Source: an uncultured Winogradskyella sp. (lineage in GTDB: Bacteria; Bacteroidota; Bacteroidia; Flavobacteriales; Flavobacteriaceae). From it: 64,000 nucleotides of DNA. The stretch covers positions 434,001-498,000 of the forward strand of contig NZ_CANMIW010000003.1 in NCBI RefSeq assembly GCF_947498005.1, read 5' to 3'. Shown in pieces: positions 18,308-28,052 of this stretch (position 1 is the stretch's first letter; each line of letters starts with the position of its first letter). Both the position numbers and the translations under genes were made by a program. The notes below the pieces were generated by a model. It was given only the letters and a program-made list of their open reading frames with translations. It was not told where the DNA came from and ran no database searches.

Positions 18308-19090
18308 TTAAGCTTCCGCAATCAACTCAGCAATATCCATTACTTTAATATCTGCTTCTTTTTCTTTGAACTTTACACCATCTGTCATCATTGTGTTACA
18401 ATACGGACAACCTGTGGCAATAATTTCTGGCTGTGTTTCTAAAGCATCTTCAGTTCTAAGAATATTGATTTCCTTATTTCCTGGTTCTGCATCTTTAAAC
18501 ATTTGTGCTCCTCCTGCTCCACAACATAGTGCAGTTCCTTTGTGACGTTTCATTTCTACTAAAGTCGCATTTGTTTTTTTAAGAACATCTCTAGGTGCGT
18601 CATAAACACTGTTTGCTCGACCTAAATAACATGGATCATGGAACGTAATTCGCTTTCCTTTGAAAGTGTTTCCATCTAAAGTTAAACGACCTGCAGATAT
18701 TAATTCTTCTATATATTGTGTATGATGAATTACATCATAATTACCACCAAGATTTGGATACTCGTTTTTTAAACAATTAAAAGAATGCGGATCGCAGGTT
18801 ACAATGCGTTTTACTTCGTAAGCATTTAAAACTTCAATATTCATAACGGCTTGCATCTGAAACAGGAACTCATTACCAGCACGTTTTGCAACATCACCTG
18901 TATTACTTTCTTCTGTTCCTAAAACTGCAAAATCTACATTTGCTTTGTTTAAAATCTTGACAAATGCTTTTGTAATTTTCTTTGCTCTATCATCATAACT
19001 TCCAGCAGAGCCAACCCAAAATAAAATTTCTGGTTGCTTACCTTCTGCCATCATATCTGCCATAGTAGGCACTTTTAGTTGCTCGCTCAT
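18308..19090 (-). CDS. CCG-domain Fe-S oxidoreductase subunit (HdrB/GlpC/LutA-like)
   Basis: A 260-residue protein with two cysteine-rich CCG-type segments: CDPHSFNCLKNEYP before the first and CCGAGGAQMF at its end, then TGCPYCNTMM at the C-terminus. Such domains hold unusual Fe-S clusters in heterodisulfide reductase subunit B and in lactate and glycerol-3-phosphate oxidoreductases. The N-terminal 30 residues are variable. It directly follows the membrane ferredoxin gene, so the two probably make one complex that moves electrons between the membrane and a soluble partner (inference). The substrate is unknown. Confidence 0.88.
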   Translation of the reverse strand: MSEQLKVPTMADMMAEGKQPEILFWVGSAGSYDDRAKKITKAFVKILNKANVDFAVLGTEESNTGDVAKRAGNEFLFQMQAVMNIEVLNAYEVKRIVTCDPHSFNCLKNEYPNLGGNYDVIHHTQYIEELISAGRLTLDGNTFKGKRITFHDPCYLGRANSVYDAPRDVLKKTNATLVEMKRHKGTALCCGAGGAQMFKDAEPGNKEINILRTEDALETQPEIIATGCPYCNTMMTDGVKFKEKEADIKVMDIAELIAEA

Positions 19091-19196
19091 TCTATTTGAT
19101 TTTTGTTAAAAGTTCAAAAGCTTTAAAATTTTTATATCAACTTTTCCACTTTTATAATCCTTCAACTTTATAACAGTATAACTTTAAACTTTCTAA

Positions 19197-20513
19197 TTAG
19201 TTTTCGTCTTTCCAATTTAAACGATCCATTTGGTTATAAGGCCAAGGTGCTCCGTTGTTTTCTATATTAGTCATCATGTTATTTAATTCCATTGGTGCAG
19301 CACTTTGCTCCATTACTAAATAACGACGCATATCCATAATAATAGATAATGGATTGATGCTTACAGGACATTCTTCTACACAGGCATTACAAGTTGTACA
19401 TGCCCAAAGTTCTTCGTTTGTAATATAATCTCCTAAAAGTTGTTTACCGTCATCTACAAACTTACCTTTATTAAGGTCTATGTTTTTACCAACTTCTTCT
19501 AGACGATCTCTAGTATCCATCATAATTTTACGAGGCGACAATTTCTTGCCTGTAAGATTCGCAGGACATGCCGACGTACAACGACCACACTCAGTACAAG
19601 TGTATGCATTAAGTAATTGCACTTGTGTTAAATCCATAACATCACTTGCTCCAAATTTAGCTGGCACTTCATCCTCTGCCGTTTCTGGAGGTGCGGCATA
19701 AGGATCTGCGTCAGGATCCATCATTAATTTTACTTCTGCAGTTACAGCTTCAAGATTATTGAATTTTCCTTTTGGTTCAACACTTCCATAATATACATTA
19801 GGAAATGCTAAAAGGATATGTAAGTGTTTAGAAAAATATAAATAGTTTAAGAAAATTAGAATACCTACAATATGAATCCACCATGCAATTCTTTCTATGG
19901 TGTGTAAAGTTTCTAGCTCAAATCCGCTAAACCAAGGTGCTATGAATTGCGTAATTATATTTCCAGAGTTTGAAGCTTGAAAACTTGTATCTGTTGCATT
20001 CATCAGTAGAAACAAACACATTAAAACAACTTCAAAATAAAGTATAATGTTACCATCACTCTTTGGCCATCCTTTCATTTCTGAACTTAAGAAACGTTTA
20101 ATTTTAATCACATTTCTTCTGATCCAGAATATAATGACAGATACCAAAACCATTACAGCTAAAACCTCGAATGAACCAATTAAAAAACCATATAATGAAG
20201 CTGGCAAATACTCTTGACCAATACGATGTGTTCCAAAAAGTCCATCGATAATAATTTCGAGAACTTCCATATTAATAATCACAAAACCTACGTAAACAAT
20301 GGCATGTAGAAAGCCTGAAACTGGTCGTTTTATTAATTTACTTTGTCCTAATGCAATATTTACAACGTTTTTCCAACGTTCGGATTTATTGTCATCTGCA
20401 TTGACTTTGTGACCTAATTTAATATTACGAATTAGTTTTTTTACATTATTAGCAAAATAACCAATACCTGCAATTAATAATATTGCAAAAATTATATTTG
20501 GTAAGTATTCCAT
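19197..20513 (-). CDS. Membrane-bound 4Fe-4S ferredoxin-type oxidoreductase
   Basis: 438 residues. The N-terminal half has about six transmembrane helices with scattered histidines, resembling the cytochrome-b-like NarI/HdrE fold. The C-terminal cytosolic half carries two 4Fe-4S cysteine motifs, CTECGRCTSACPAN (about 310) and CTTCNACVEECPVS (about 375). The layout corresponds to HdrE/HdrC-like or DsrM-like quinone-interacting proteins. Together with the CCG protein downstream it likely forms a respiratory redox module. The donor and acceptor cannot be read from sequence. Confidence 0.86.
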   Translation of the reverse strand: MEYLPNIIFAILLIAGIGYFANNVKKLIRNIKLGHKVNADDNKSERWKNVVNIALGQSKLIKRPVSGFLHAIVYVGFVIINMEVLEIIIDGLFGTHRIGQEYLPASLYGFLIGSFEVLAVMVLVSVIIFWIRRNVIKIKRFLSSEMKGWPKSDGNIILYFEVVLMCLFLLMNATDTSFQASNSGNIITQFIAPWFSGFELETLHTIERIAWWIHIVGILIFLNYLYFSKHLHILLAFPNVYYGSVEPKGKFNNLEAVTAEVKLMMDPDADPYAAPPETAEDEVPAKFGASDVMDLTQVQLLNAYTCTECGRCTSACPANLTGKKLSPRKIMMDTRDRLEEVGKNIDLNKGKFVDDGKQLLGDYITNEELWACTTCNACVEECPVSINPLSIIMDMRRYLVMEQSAAPMELNNMMTNIENNGAPWPYNQMDRLNWKDEN

Positions 20514-20526
20514 AGAGTTGGATAAT

Positions 20527-21474
20527 CTAATTGTTGTTTAATTGAGCTTCTGTAGGTTTCTCGTAAGGGATTTCTTTTTTAGACAAAATACGTCTGTAAC
20601 GCGCTGGGTGTAATTTTATATCCAATATTAGAAGTTCTAATTCTTTAGTAGCACTTTCAAGATTATTGTATAGTTTTTCATCTTTCAACAACTTGCCCAT
20701 TGAACCTTCGCCAGCTTCTAATCCAGACGCTAATTGGTTGAATTTTAGAATTAATTCATCCAAATTTTTAACTGTGTTCGCTAACTTAGCATTATTCAAA
20801 TCTTTCATTAAGATAGCCAACTCCTTCGTAGTTGAATCAAAATTATCTAGAATAGATGCCAGTTTCTCATCATGTTGATTTAATAAACTATTCGCTTTTA
20901 AACCAATTCTATTGTAAGTTTTTAAAGTAGAATTTAATTCGGATATGGTTTGTTTTAATCCGTTATCAGAATCATCTTCAACTAAAGCATTTATATTTGT
21001 TAACAGCGTATCTGAAGCACGTAATGTAGATCCTAAATCTTCACTAATTCCTGAAAAATTCTTTTCTAAAGAAGAAATCATTCCTGGCTTAATTTCAGAT
21101 TTAATAAAATCCCCATCTTTAGCTATATTGCCATCATTTGCATCTACAATAGCTAAACCATTACCTCCCATTAAACCATCTTGGTATAATCTTACAACAC
21201 TATTTATAGAGAATTTTAATTCTGGTGTAACGTTAAATGCAACTTTAGTTTTACCCGATTCAAAATCATATTGAATACTTTCTATTTTACCTATTTTATT
21301 TCCCTTTACGGTTACTGGCGAAGCCATAGATAATGAGTTATAATCGAATTCTGTGTAGTAGGTGTTAGTTCGTCCAAATAAATCTTCACCTTTAAGATAG
21401 GTAAATAAATAAATGCAAAAAGCGATACCAGCAATGACTAGTATAGCTGTTTTAACTTCTCTTGAAATTTTCAA
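20527..21474 (-). CDS. MlaD/MCE-family lipid-transport protein
   Basis: A 315-residue protein with one N-terminal membrane helix (about residues 9-27) followed by a single MCE domain (about 35-115: TVKGNKIGKIESIQYDFESG). A long helical, probably coiled-coil region (about 120-290) comes after it. MCE proteins carry phospholipids across the periplasm with an MlaEF-type ABC transporter, which is not in the window. The start is a TTG at 21474; the resulting N-terminus MKISREVKTAILVI is typical of the family. It is 13 bases from the Fe-S gene. Confidence 0.88.
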   Translation of the reverse strand: MKISREVKTAILVIAGIAFCIYLFTYLKGEDLFGRTNTYYTEFDYNSLSMASPVTVKGNKIGKIESIQYDFESGKTKVAFNVTPELKFSINSVVRLYQDGLMGGNGLAIVDANDGNIAKDGDFIKSEIKPGMISSLEKNFSGISEDLGSTLRASDTLLTNINALVEDDSDNGLKQTISELNSTLKTYNRIGLKANSLLNQHDEKLASILDNFDSTTKELAILMKDLNNAKLANTVKNLDELILKFNQLASGLEAGEGSMGKLLKDEKLYNNLESATKELELLILDIKLHPARYRRILSKKEIPYEKPTEAQLNNN

Positions 21475-21528
21475 TGGGCTATTCTTTGGTTTAAAACAAA
21501 ATTAGGAATAAATATATTAATAATATTC

Positions 21529-22644
21529 TTAATTACTAGCAGATTTCAATGCTTCAGTCATGCTAATCCTTTTACCTGCTTTAAAAGCAACAATAAATGC
21601 ACCTGAATATTCTTTTCTTGCTTTGCTTAGCAAATTTTGAATCTTATTATAGTCTGAAGTTTTACCACTATAATATTTAAAGATATTGCCTGCTTTATCT
21701 CTAGTTATTTCACTTAAGCCTTTAAAATTATATGATTTTGGTTCTAATTGTTTTGAACTCGCTGCAATTTGAACTTTAAACGTAATGCCTTCAATAATCT
21801 GAGGGGTTTCTTCTTCAGTTGGCGTAGTGACTTCCTTATTTGCAATAGACAAGTGACTACCAACATTTAAATCGAGTTCTTCTTTATAATCTATAATAGC
21901 CGTTTTTATAGCACTCGCCATTTTAGTTTGACCAGCTTTTGTATTTAAATAACTACCTTCCTTTTTATTAGTTAAAAAACCAACTTCTACCAAAACACTT
22001 GGCATATATGTATTTCTAATAACTAGTAAGCTAGCTTGTTTTAAACCTCTACTTTTTCGTTTTGCTTTACCTATAAAATTATCTTCAATCTTTCTTGCTA
22101 AAATAATACTCTGTTCCACATAAATTTCTTGCTCAATAGTAAGGGCAATACCTGATTCAATGGAATTAGGATCAAAACCTTCATAATGCTCTTCAAAATT
22201 CTCCTCTAAGAAGATCACTTCATTTTCACGCTTTGCTACTTCAAAATTTCTATTTGTATTTTTTTCTCCTAATACAAATGTTTCTGTTCCACTGGCTTGT
22301 GAGCTATGCGCATTACAATGGATAGAAACAAATAAATCTGCATCTGCTTTATTGGCAATATTAGCGCGCTCGTGTAGTTCTACAAACACATCTGTTTTAC
22401 GTGTATAAATTACCTTTATATCTGGGTTCTTAGCCAAAGATTTACCAACCTCTAAAGTTACTTTAAGCGCTATATCTTTTTCGCTATGACCATTACCAAC
22501 ATTACCAGAATCATGACCACCATGACCAGCATCTAACACCACCACAAACTTATCGTCTTGCGCATGCAATTGACTATAAGATGTTAAAGAATTTATAAAT
22601 AAAAGTAGTAAGAATACTATTAAGTGATTTTGCTTCGTTTGCAT
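21529..22644 (-). CDS. N-acetylmuramoyl-L-alanine amidase (AmiC type) with C-terminal SPOR-like region
   Basis: 371 residues with a Sec signal peptide (about 1-29). The zinc amidase_3 domain shows VVLDAGHGGHDSG (His41), a conserved Glu in GHSEKDIAL (Glu55), FVSIHCNAH (zinc His) and VLVEVGFLTN (catalytic Glu). It should cleave the glycan-peptide bond in peptidoglycan at cell division. The C-terminal 80 residues (ITFKVQIAASSKQLEPKSYNF onward) resemble a SPOR domain. It heads the minus-strand cluster and is divergent from the LptD-like gene. Confidence 0.92.
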   Translation of the reverse strand: MQTKQNHLIVFLLLLFINSLTSYSQLHAQDDKFVVVLDAGHGGHDSGNVGNGHSEKDIALKVTLEVGKSLAKNPDIKVIYTRKTDVFVELHERANIANKADADLFVSIHCNAHSSQASGTETFVLGEKNTNRNFEVAKRENEVIFLEENFEEHYEGFDPNSIESGIALTIEQEIYVEQSIILARKIEDNFIGKAKRKSRGLKQASLLVIRNTYMPSVLVEVGFLTNKKEGSYLNTKAGQTKMASAIKTAIIDYKEELDLNVGSHLSIANKEVTTPTEEETPQIIEGITFKVQIAASSKQLEPKSYNFKGLSEITRDKAGNIFKYYSGKTSDYNKIQNLLSKARKEYSGAFIVAFKAGKRISMTEALKSASN

Positions 22645-22748
22645 ATTTTATTAACGATTTATATACTCGGTTTATTACATGTTTTTAACTGTAACAGCGT
22701 ATTTTTCAACTTTATGATTTTAATAAATCAATCACAAAAAAATAACTG

Positions 22749-22756
22749 TACTTTTG
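22749..22756 (+). promoter_or_regulatory. Promoter -7 box of the LptD-like gene
   Basis: TACTTTTG matches TAnnTTTG. The longest reading frame starts on the TTG that ends this box (22754-22756), which cannot be the translation start if this box drives transcription. Confidence 0.65.
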
Positions 22757-22804
22757 GCGTTTCAAAAACCGAGCCATACTTTTACAAAAATACATCTAAA
22801 AGGA

Positions 22805-25519
22805 TTGCGTACAAATAGATTATACATACTTTTTTCCCTGAGTTTTACAGTGTTTATGAACACTTTGAGCTTCGCCCAAGAATTACCTAAACCTAAGGCT
22901 TCAATTCCGGCAGAAAAACCGAAGGATACAACTACAATAGGTATAAGTGATATCGCTAAACTCCCTGTAAACACAACTGAAACTGACAGCACAGAAAATG
23001 ACTCCTTAAAAAAGAAAGAGTTTTTAACAGGTATTGTAAAATATAGAGCTGCCGATTATGTTTCTATGAATCAAAGGACACAGAAAATTTATATGTACAA
23101 TGAAGCCGAAGTGCTTTATGAAGACATGGAAATTAAAGCTGGTGTCATAGAAATTGATTACAGTAAAAATTTAGTCTATGCAGGCCGAATAAAAGATTCG
23201 ACTGGTTATTCTCAACGACCGGTTTTTACGCAAGGTGCTAATGTCATAGAACCAGATTCTATTGTTTTCAACACAGAAACAAAAAAAGCGCTAGTATTTA
23301 ATTCTAGAACAGAACAACAAGGCTTTAAAGTCTATTCCCCTATTACTAAAAAGGAGAATGATTCTGTATATTTTATGAAAAGAGGACGATTTACAACGGC
23401 TGAGGATGAAGAAGATCCGGAATACCAGTTTGTCACGTCAAAGATGAAATTAGTCCCTAACAAAAAAGTTATTGTAGGACCAACATATATGGAAATCTAT
23501 GGTGTGCCAACACCTATTGCATTGCCGTTTGCCTTTTTTCCTATGACTCAAAAGCAAACATCTGGAATTATATTTCCTTCCTTTGGAGAAGATACAGGTA
23601 GTGACCGAGGTTATTTTATTCAAAACGGCGGTTATTATTTTGCAATTAACGACCATTTAGATTTAGCTGTTTTGGGCGATTATTATACTAATGGTAGTTA
23701 CGGATTGCGAGTTGAAAACAATTACGCAAAACGTTATAGATACCGAGGAAACATAAGCTTTAGATACGAAAATTTATTAGACAGTGAACGTGGATTTTCA
23801 GACTTTAGTCAAAGCACTATTTATAATTTGAGATGGTCGCATAGTCAAGACGCAAAAGCCAATCCTAATGCTCGTTTTTCTGCTTCGGTTAACTTAGGAA
23901 GTAGCACGTATTATCAAGAATCTGTAAATCAATTAAATCAATCTAACTTTTTAAACAATACACTTGCCTCTTCTGTTTCTTACTCAAAAACTTTTGTGGG
24001 TGAACCACAAGTTAATTTAAGCTTAACAGCATCACATAGTCAGAATACAAATACTGGAGATATTAATTTAACGTTACCAACCTTACAGACCTCTGTAGGA
24101 AGAATTTATCCATTTGCACCAAAGACTGGTTCTAAGAAAGGAATTATTCAAAATGTTAATTTCCAAGTTACGTCTAGAGGTGAATATTCTATAAGTACTA
24201 ATGACAGTATTTTTGGTAAAAGTGAAATGTTTGATGATGCTAAAGTTGGTATGAAACATAGCTTACCAATAACCACAAATTTTAAAGTTTTTGATTACTT
24301 TAGTGTGAGTGCTAATGCTAATTTAGAAGAAAACTGGACGCTTAAAACCGTTAGCAAATATTACGACCAGACAAACGAAGAAGTTGTAACAATAAATCAA
24401 AATGGTTTTGATCGTTTTTTAACTTATAATTTTGGTGCAAGCATTGGTACTACCGTTTACGGAATGTACAATTTTGAAAAAGAAGGCAAGGATCCAAAAA
24501 TACAAGCCATAAGACATGTAGTAAGACCATCTCTGAGTTATTCCATTACACCAGCCTTTGATCAGTATTACGAGACCTATGATGTTGTTGATGCAGATGG
24601 TACTACCTCTGAAGTAGAATATACACGTTTTGAAAATTCACTTTACGGAAATCCTAGTAATCGCTACTCTAGTAGTGTAGGCTTATCAATAGGTAATAAC
24701 TTTGAAGCTAAGATTAAATCTAAAGATTCCACAAAAACAGAACCTGAGAAAGTTTTTATTCTAAATAACCTCAACTTTTCTACTGCTTATGATCTGGCAG
24801 CTGATTCACTTAATATAAGCCCTGTAAGAGTGAGTGGTGGAACACAGATTTTGAATAACAAAATGAACATTAACTTTGGGATGACTCTAAATCCCTACGC
24901 CTTAGATAGCAATAACAATGTTGTAAATACTTTTAATATTAATAATGGTGGTAGTTTATTTCGTTTAACATCGGCCAATCTAACCATGAGTTATACGCTT
25001 TCTAATGATAGTTTTTCAGGCAAAGACACAGAGAGAGACTCGTCATCATCTCGAGAGTCCGTGAGATCAGGAGGGCGAGATGATGACCTTTTTGGAAGAG
25101 CTGAAGATTTCGCAGACAAACGACTCTCTGACGACGATAAAGGAGAAGAAAAAGAAAATAATAATGAATTTTATAATTACAAAATACCTTGGAACTTAAG
25201 ATTGGCATATTCCGCTAATTATGGCAACACTCGAAGAGAAAACGCCATTTCTTCGCATTCACTTATGTTTTCTGGAGACGTGGATTTATCACCTCGTTGG
25301 AGTGTCGGAGCATCCTCTGGTTACGACTTTTTAAATCAGGGATTTACGTATACGCAATTACGTTTTGAACGAGATTTAATGAGTTGGCGAATGAATTTTT
25401 CTTGGATTCCATTTAGTGATCGTAGTTCTTGGAATTTCTTTATTGGTATAAAATCAAGTATGCTTTCAGATTTAAAATATGATCAGCGTAAACGTGCAGA
25501 CCGTAGCGTAGGAAATTAA
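22805..25519 (+). CDS. lptD: LptD/OstA-like outer-membrane LPS assembly protein
   Basis: About 904 residues from the TTG at 22805, which gives a good Sec signal peptide (MRTNRLYILF to SFA-Q) and lies about 40 bases after the predicted transcription start. The frame is open to 22754, but that TTG is part of the -7 box. The N-terminal OstA-type domain is seen in MNQRTQKIYMYNEAEVLYED and YSKNLVYAGRIKD. The long C-terminal part, rich in alternating aromatic/polar residues, is the beta-barrel. A Ser/Asp/Glu/Arg-rich, probably disordered insert sits near 25012-25170. In Bacteroidota this family is thought to insert LPS into the outer membrane. Confidence 0.88.
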   Translation: MRTNRLYILFSLSFTVFMNTLSFAQELPKPKASIPAEKPKDTTTIGISDIAKLPVNTTETDSTENDSLKKKEFLTGIVKYRAADYVSMNQRTQKIYMYNEAEVLYEDMEIKAGVIEIDYSKNLVYAGRIKDSTGYSQRPVFTQGANVIEPDSIVFNTETKKALVFNSRTEQQGFKVYSPITKKENDSVYFMKRGRFTTAEDEEDPEYQFVTSKMKLVPNKKVIVGPTYMEIYGVPTPIALPFAFFPMTQKQTSGIIFPSFGEDTGSDRGYFIQNGGYYFAINDHLDLAVLGDYYTNGSYGLRVENNYAKRYRYRGNISFRYENLLDSERGFSDFSQSTIYNLRWSHSQDAKANPNARFSASVNLGSSTYYQESVNQLNQSNFLNNTLASSVSYSKTFVGEPQVNLSLTASHSQNTNTGDINLTLPTLQTSVGRIYPFAPKTGSKKGIIQNVNFQVTSRGEYSISTNDSIFGKSEMFDDAKVGMKHSLPITTNFKVFDYFSVSANANLEENWTLKTVSKYYDQTNEEVVTINQNGFDRFLTYNFGASIGTTVYGMYNFEKEGKDPKIQAIRHVVRPSLSYSITPAFDQYYETYDVVDADGTTSEVEYTRFENSLYGNPSNRYSSSVGLSIGNNFEAKIKSKDSTKTEPEKVFILNNLNFSTAYDLAADSLNISPVRVSGGTQILNNKMNINFGMTLNPYALDSNNNVVNTFNINNGGSLFRLTSANLTMSYTLSNDSFSGKDTERDSSSSRESVRSGGRDDDLFGRAEDFADKRLSDDDKGEEKENNNEFYNYKIPWNLRLAYSANYGNTRRENAISSHSLMFSGDVDLSPRWSVGASSGYDFLNQGFTYTQLRFERDLMSWRMNFSWIPFSDRSSWNFFIGIKSSMLSDLKYDQRKRADRSVGN

Positions 25520-25608
25520 TCTGATTTCTAATATCATTGTTCTAACTCAACCCTTTTCACATATTAACATAGACTTTTTATATCGCTGTTTATTATAAAA
25601 AAATAGAT

Positions 25609-25616
25609 TAAATTTG
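25609..25616 (+). promoter_or_regulatory. Promoter -7 box of ridA
   Basis: TAAATTTG matches TAnnTTTG, 46 bases before the ridA start. No good -33 element is visible. Confidence 0.5.
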
Positions 25617-25662
25617 ATGTATTGTTTAAAGTAATCAAACGCTCTATTATGAGAGAAATAAC

Positions 25663-26043
25663 ATGAAGAAAATAATTCACACTACAAAAGCACCAGCTCC
25701 AATAGGACCATATAATCAAGCAGTTTTAACAGGAAACACATTATACACTTCGGGTCAAATTGCGCTTCATCCTGAAACAATGGAACTTGTAATTGACGAT
25801 ATAAAAACCGAGACTAGACAAGTTATGGAAAACATGAAAGCTGTTTTAGAAGCTGCAGATATGACCTTTGAAAACGTTATTAAATCATCTATATTTATTA
25901 GTGATATGAATAACTTTAAGCAAATCAATGACGTTTACGGAAAGTATTTTGATGAAGCCACTGCACCAGCTAGGGAAACTGTTGAAGTTGCTAATTTACC
26001 AAAATTTGTAAATGTTGAAATTAGCATGATTGCTATAAAGTAA
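25663..26043 (+). CDS. ridA: RidA family enamine/imine deaminase
   Basis: A 126-residue RidA/YjgF/UK114 protein. Family marks are KAPAPIGPYNQAV at the N-terminus, YTSGQIALHPETMEL, and the C-terminal PARETVEVANLPKFVNVEISMIA, where the Arg in PARETV binds the substrate carboxylate. It hydrolyses reactive 2-aminoacrylate made by PLP enzymes such as threonine and serine dehydratases. Length is standard. It is monocistronic as far as can be seen, with its own promoter box. Confidence 0.95.
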   Translation: MKKIIHTTKAPAPIGPYNQAVLTGNTLYTSGQIALHPETMELVIDDIKTETRQVMENMKAVLEAADMTFENVIKSSIFISDMNNFKQINDVYGKYFDEATAPARETVEVANLPKFVNVEISMIAIK

Positions 26044-26103
26044 ATGTTAATAAAACAAAAACACTTCTGCTTATATAAAGCAAGTATTTATTTGAAAGAA
26101 TTG

Positions 26104-26111
26104 TACTTTTG
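26104..26111 (+). promoter_or_regulatory. Promoter -7 box of guaC
   Basis: TACTTTTG matches TAnnTTTG, 26 bases before the guaC start. Confidence 0.55.
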
Positions 26112-26137
26112 ATAGTAACCTTACACTAGCTTCAAAC

Positions 26138-27178
26138 ATGCGTATAGAACATGATATTAAATTAGGATTTAAGGATGTAATGATTCGTCCAAAACGTTCT
26201 ACATTAAAAAGTAGATCACAAGTAACTTTAGAACGTAATTTTACATTTTTAAACAGTACCGCGAATTGGAAAGGCGTGCCAATCATGGCTGCCAATATGG
26301 ATACTGTTGGTACTTTTGAAATGGCTTTAGAGTTATCAAAACTTAAATTATTTACAGCAATTCATAAACACTATTCAGTTGAAGAATGGAACTCTTTTCT
26401 CTCTGATGCGCCAAACGGACTCGAAGATTTTATTGCCATTAGCACTGGTACAGGTAATGAAGATTCTAATAAATTAAAGGCCGTTTTTGAAAGCAATCCT
26501 CAATTAAAATTTATATGTATTGATGTAGCCAATGGTTACTCAGAGCATTTTGTAAATTTCGTACAACAGACAAGAAAACTATACCCAGATAAAGTCATTA
26601 TTGCAGGGAATGTTGTTACTGGTGAAATGGTAGAGCAATTGCTTCTCTCAGGTGCAGATATTGTTAAAGTAGGCATTGGCCCAGGCAGTGTCTGTACTAC
26701 GCGAGTAAAAACAGGCGTTGGTTATCCACAATTGTCTGCCATTATTGAATGTGCAGATGCCGCGCATGGTTTGGGTGGACAAATAATTAGTGATGGTGGT
26801 TGTGCTACTCCTGGAGATGTTGCTAAAGCATTTGGCGCAGGCGCAGATTTTGTAATGCTTGGTGGTATGTTTTCTGGCCATACTCAAAGTGGTGGTAAAG
26901 TTATTACGCGTAACGGTAAACAATACAAACAATTTTATGGGATGAGCTCTTCTACAGCCATGGATAAGTATGTTGGTGGTGTTGCTGAGTATAGAGCTAG
27001 TGAAGGGAAAACTGTTGAAGTTCCGTATAAAGGTGATGTAAAAAACACTTTGCAAGACATTTTAGGTGGCTTGAGAAGTACCTGCACATATGTTGGTGCT
27101 GAGCGATTAAAGGAGTTAACTAAGCGTACTACTTTTATTCGAGTAGCAGAACAAGAAAACCAAGTTTACAATAAGTAG
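26138..27178 (+). CDS. guaC: GMP reductase
   Basis: 346 residues, the normal GuaC length. It converts GMP to IMP with NADPH, feeding purine salvage. The catalytic cysteine is Cys186 in [17 protein letters not shown], the same number as in E. coli GuaC. The N-terminus [19 protein letters not shown] and the flavin-less TIM-barrel motif [27 protein letters not shown] also fit. CBS domains, present in the related IMP dehydrogenase, are absent, which supports GuaC over GuaB. Confidence 0.96.
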   Translation: MRIEHDIKLGFKDVMIRPKRSTLKSRSQVTLERNFTFLNSTANWKGVPIMAANMDTVGTFEMALELSKLKLFTAIHKHYSVEEWNSFLSDAPNGLEDFIAISTGTGNEDSNKLKAVFESNPQLKFICIDVANGYSEHFVNFVQQTRKLYPDKVIIAGNVVTGEMVEQLLLSGADIVKVGIGPGSVCTTRVKTGVGYPQLSAIIECADAAHGLGGQIISDGGCATPGDVAKAFGAGADFVMLGGMFSGHTQSGGKVITRNGKQYKQFYGMSSSTAMDKYVGGVAEYRASEGKTVEVPYKGDVKNTLQDILGGLRSTCTYVGAERLKELTKRTTFIRVAEQENQVYNK

Positions 27179-27206
27179 ACTTGACTTATTTACAAACACA
27201 TATCGC

Positions 27207-27977
27207 TTGAAACTAAAAAAACAAGACTTAAAAGATTTTCTAGACGAGAAAGTTATTCTCTATAACAGTCCAAAATTTATTGATAGTGATCCTATACAGA
27301 TTCCTCATCAATTTTCTAAAAAAGAAGATATAGAAATTTCTGCATTCTTAACGGCTACAATCGCTTGGGGAAACAGAAAAAGTATTATTAATAATGCACA
27401 TCGCATGATGGAATTGCTAGACCACTCCCCCTTTGAGTTTGTTATGCAGCATCAAGATTCGGACTTAGAACGATTTAATGGATTTGTTCACAGAACGTTT
27501 AATAGTGATGATTTAATGCAGTTTGTAAAAAGCCTGAGACACATATATCAACAACATAAAGGTTTAGAAGCTCTATTTGCAAAATATGCTGATACAGCTT
27601 CTCTTCAAAATAGTATTCATCAGTTTAAAAATGTGTTTTTTGAACAACCACATTTAGAACGTACTAAAAAACACATTAGCGACCCCTTTAAAAACTCCGC
27701 AGCCAAACGCATTAACATGTTTCTTCGTTGGATGGTTAGAGCGGATACTAAAGGTGTAGATTTTGGAATTTGGAATTCACTCTCACCATCGCAATTAAGT
27801 TGTCCTTTAGATGTACACTCTGGAAATGTAGCTAGAAAATTAGGACTATTAAATCGCAAGCAAAATGATGGTAAAGCCTTAGCAGAATTAGACAAATCAT
27901 TGAGGCAATTAGACCCAAAAGATCCCGTTAAGTATGATTTTGCTCTTTTTGGATTAGGTGTTTTTGAAGGTTTTTAA
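27207..27977 (+). CDS. DUF2400 / TIGR02757 family protein
   Basis: 256 residues of a conserved family of unknown function common in Bacteroidota. Recognisable stretches are ISAFLTATIAWGNRKSI, FKNSAAKRINMFLRWMVR and LDVHSGNVARKLGLL, the last resembling helix-hairpin-helix glycosylases. The start is a TTG at 27207; there is no usable ATG before the conserved N-terminus. It begins 28 bases after guaC with no promoter box between them, so both probably share a transcript. Confidence 0.85.
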   Translation: MKLKKQDLKDFLDEKVILYNSPKFIDSDPIQIPHQFSKKEDIEISAFLTATIAWGNRKSIINNAHRMMELLDHSPFEFVMQHQDSDLERFNGFVHRTFNSDDLMQFVKSLRHIYQQHKGLEALFAKYADTASLQNSIHQFKNVFFEQPHLERTKKHISDPFKNSAAKRINMFLRWMVRADTKGVDFGIWNSLSPSQLSCPLDVHSGNVARKLGLLNRKQNDGKALAELDKSLRQLDPKDPVKYDFALFGLGVFEGF

Positions 27978-27994
27978 ATCTAAGAACAGCGTAT

Positions 27995-28029
27995 AAAAAA
28001 AGGTTTCCACATTGGAAACCCTTTTTTTT
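27995..28029. terminator. Bidirectional intrinsic terminator
   Basis: Stem GGTTTCCA / TGGAAACC (28002-28009 with 28013-28020), loop CAT, flanked by an A-run and a run of eight T. It lies between the convergent DUF2400 and M61 peptidase genes. Confidence 0.88.
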
Positions 28030-28052
28030 ATTATGAATTGAAGTATTTTAAA

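Noticed and set aside
26648-27055. A 135-codon minus-strand ORF within guaC
   Set aside because: It is antisense to the catalytic-cysteine region of GMP reductase and has low-complexity composition.
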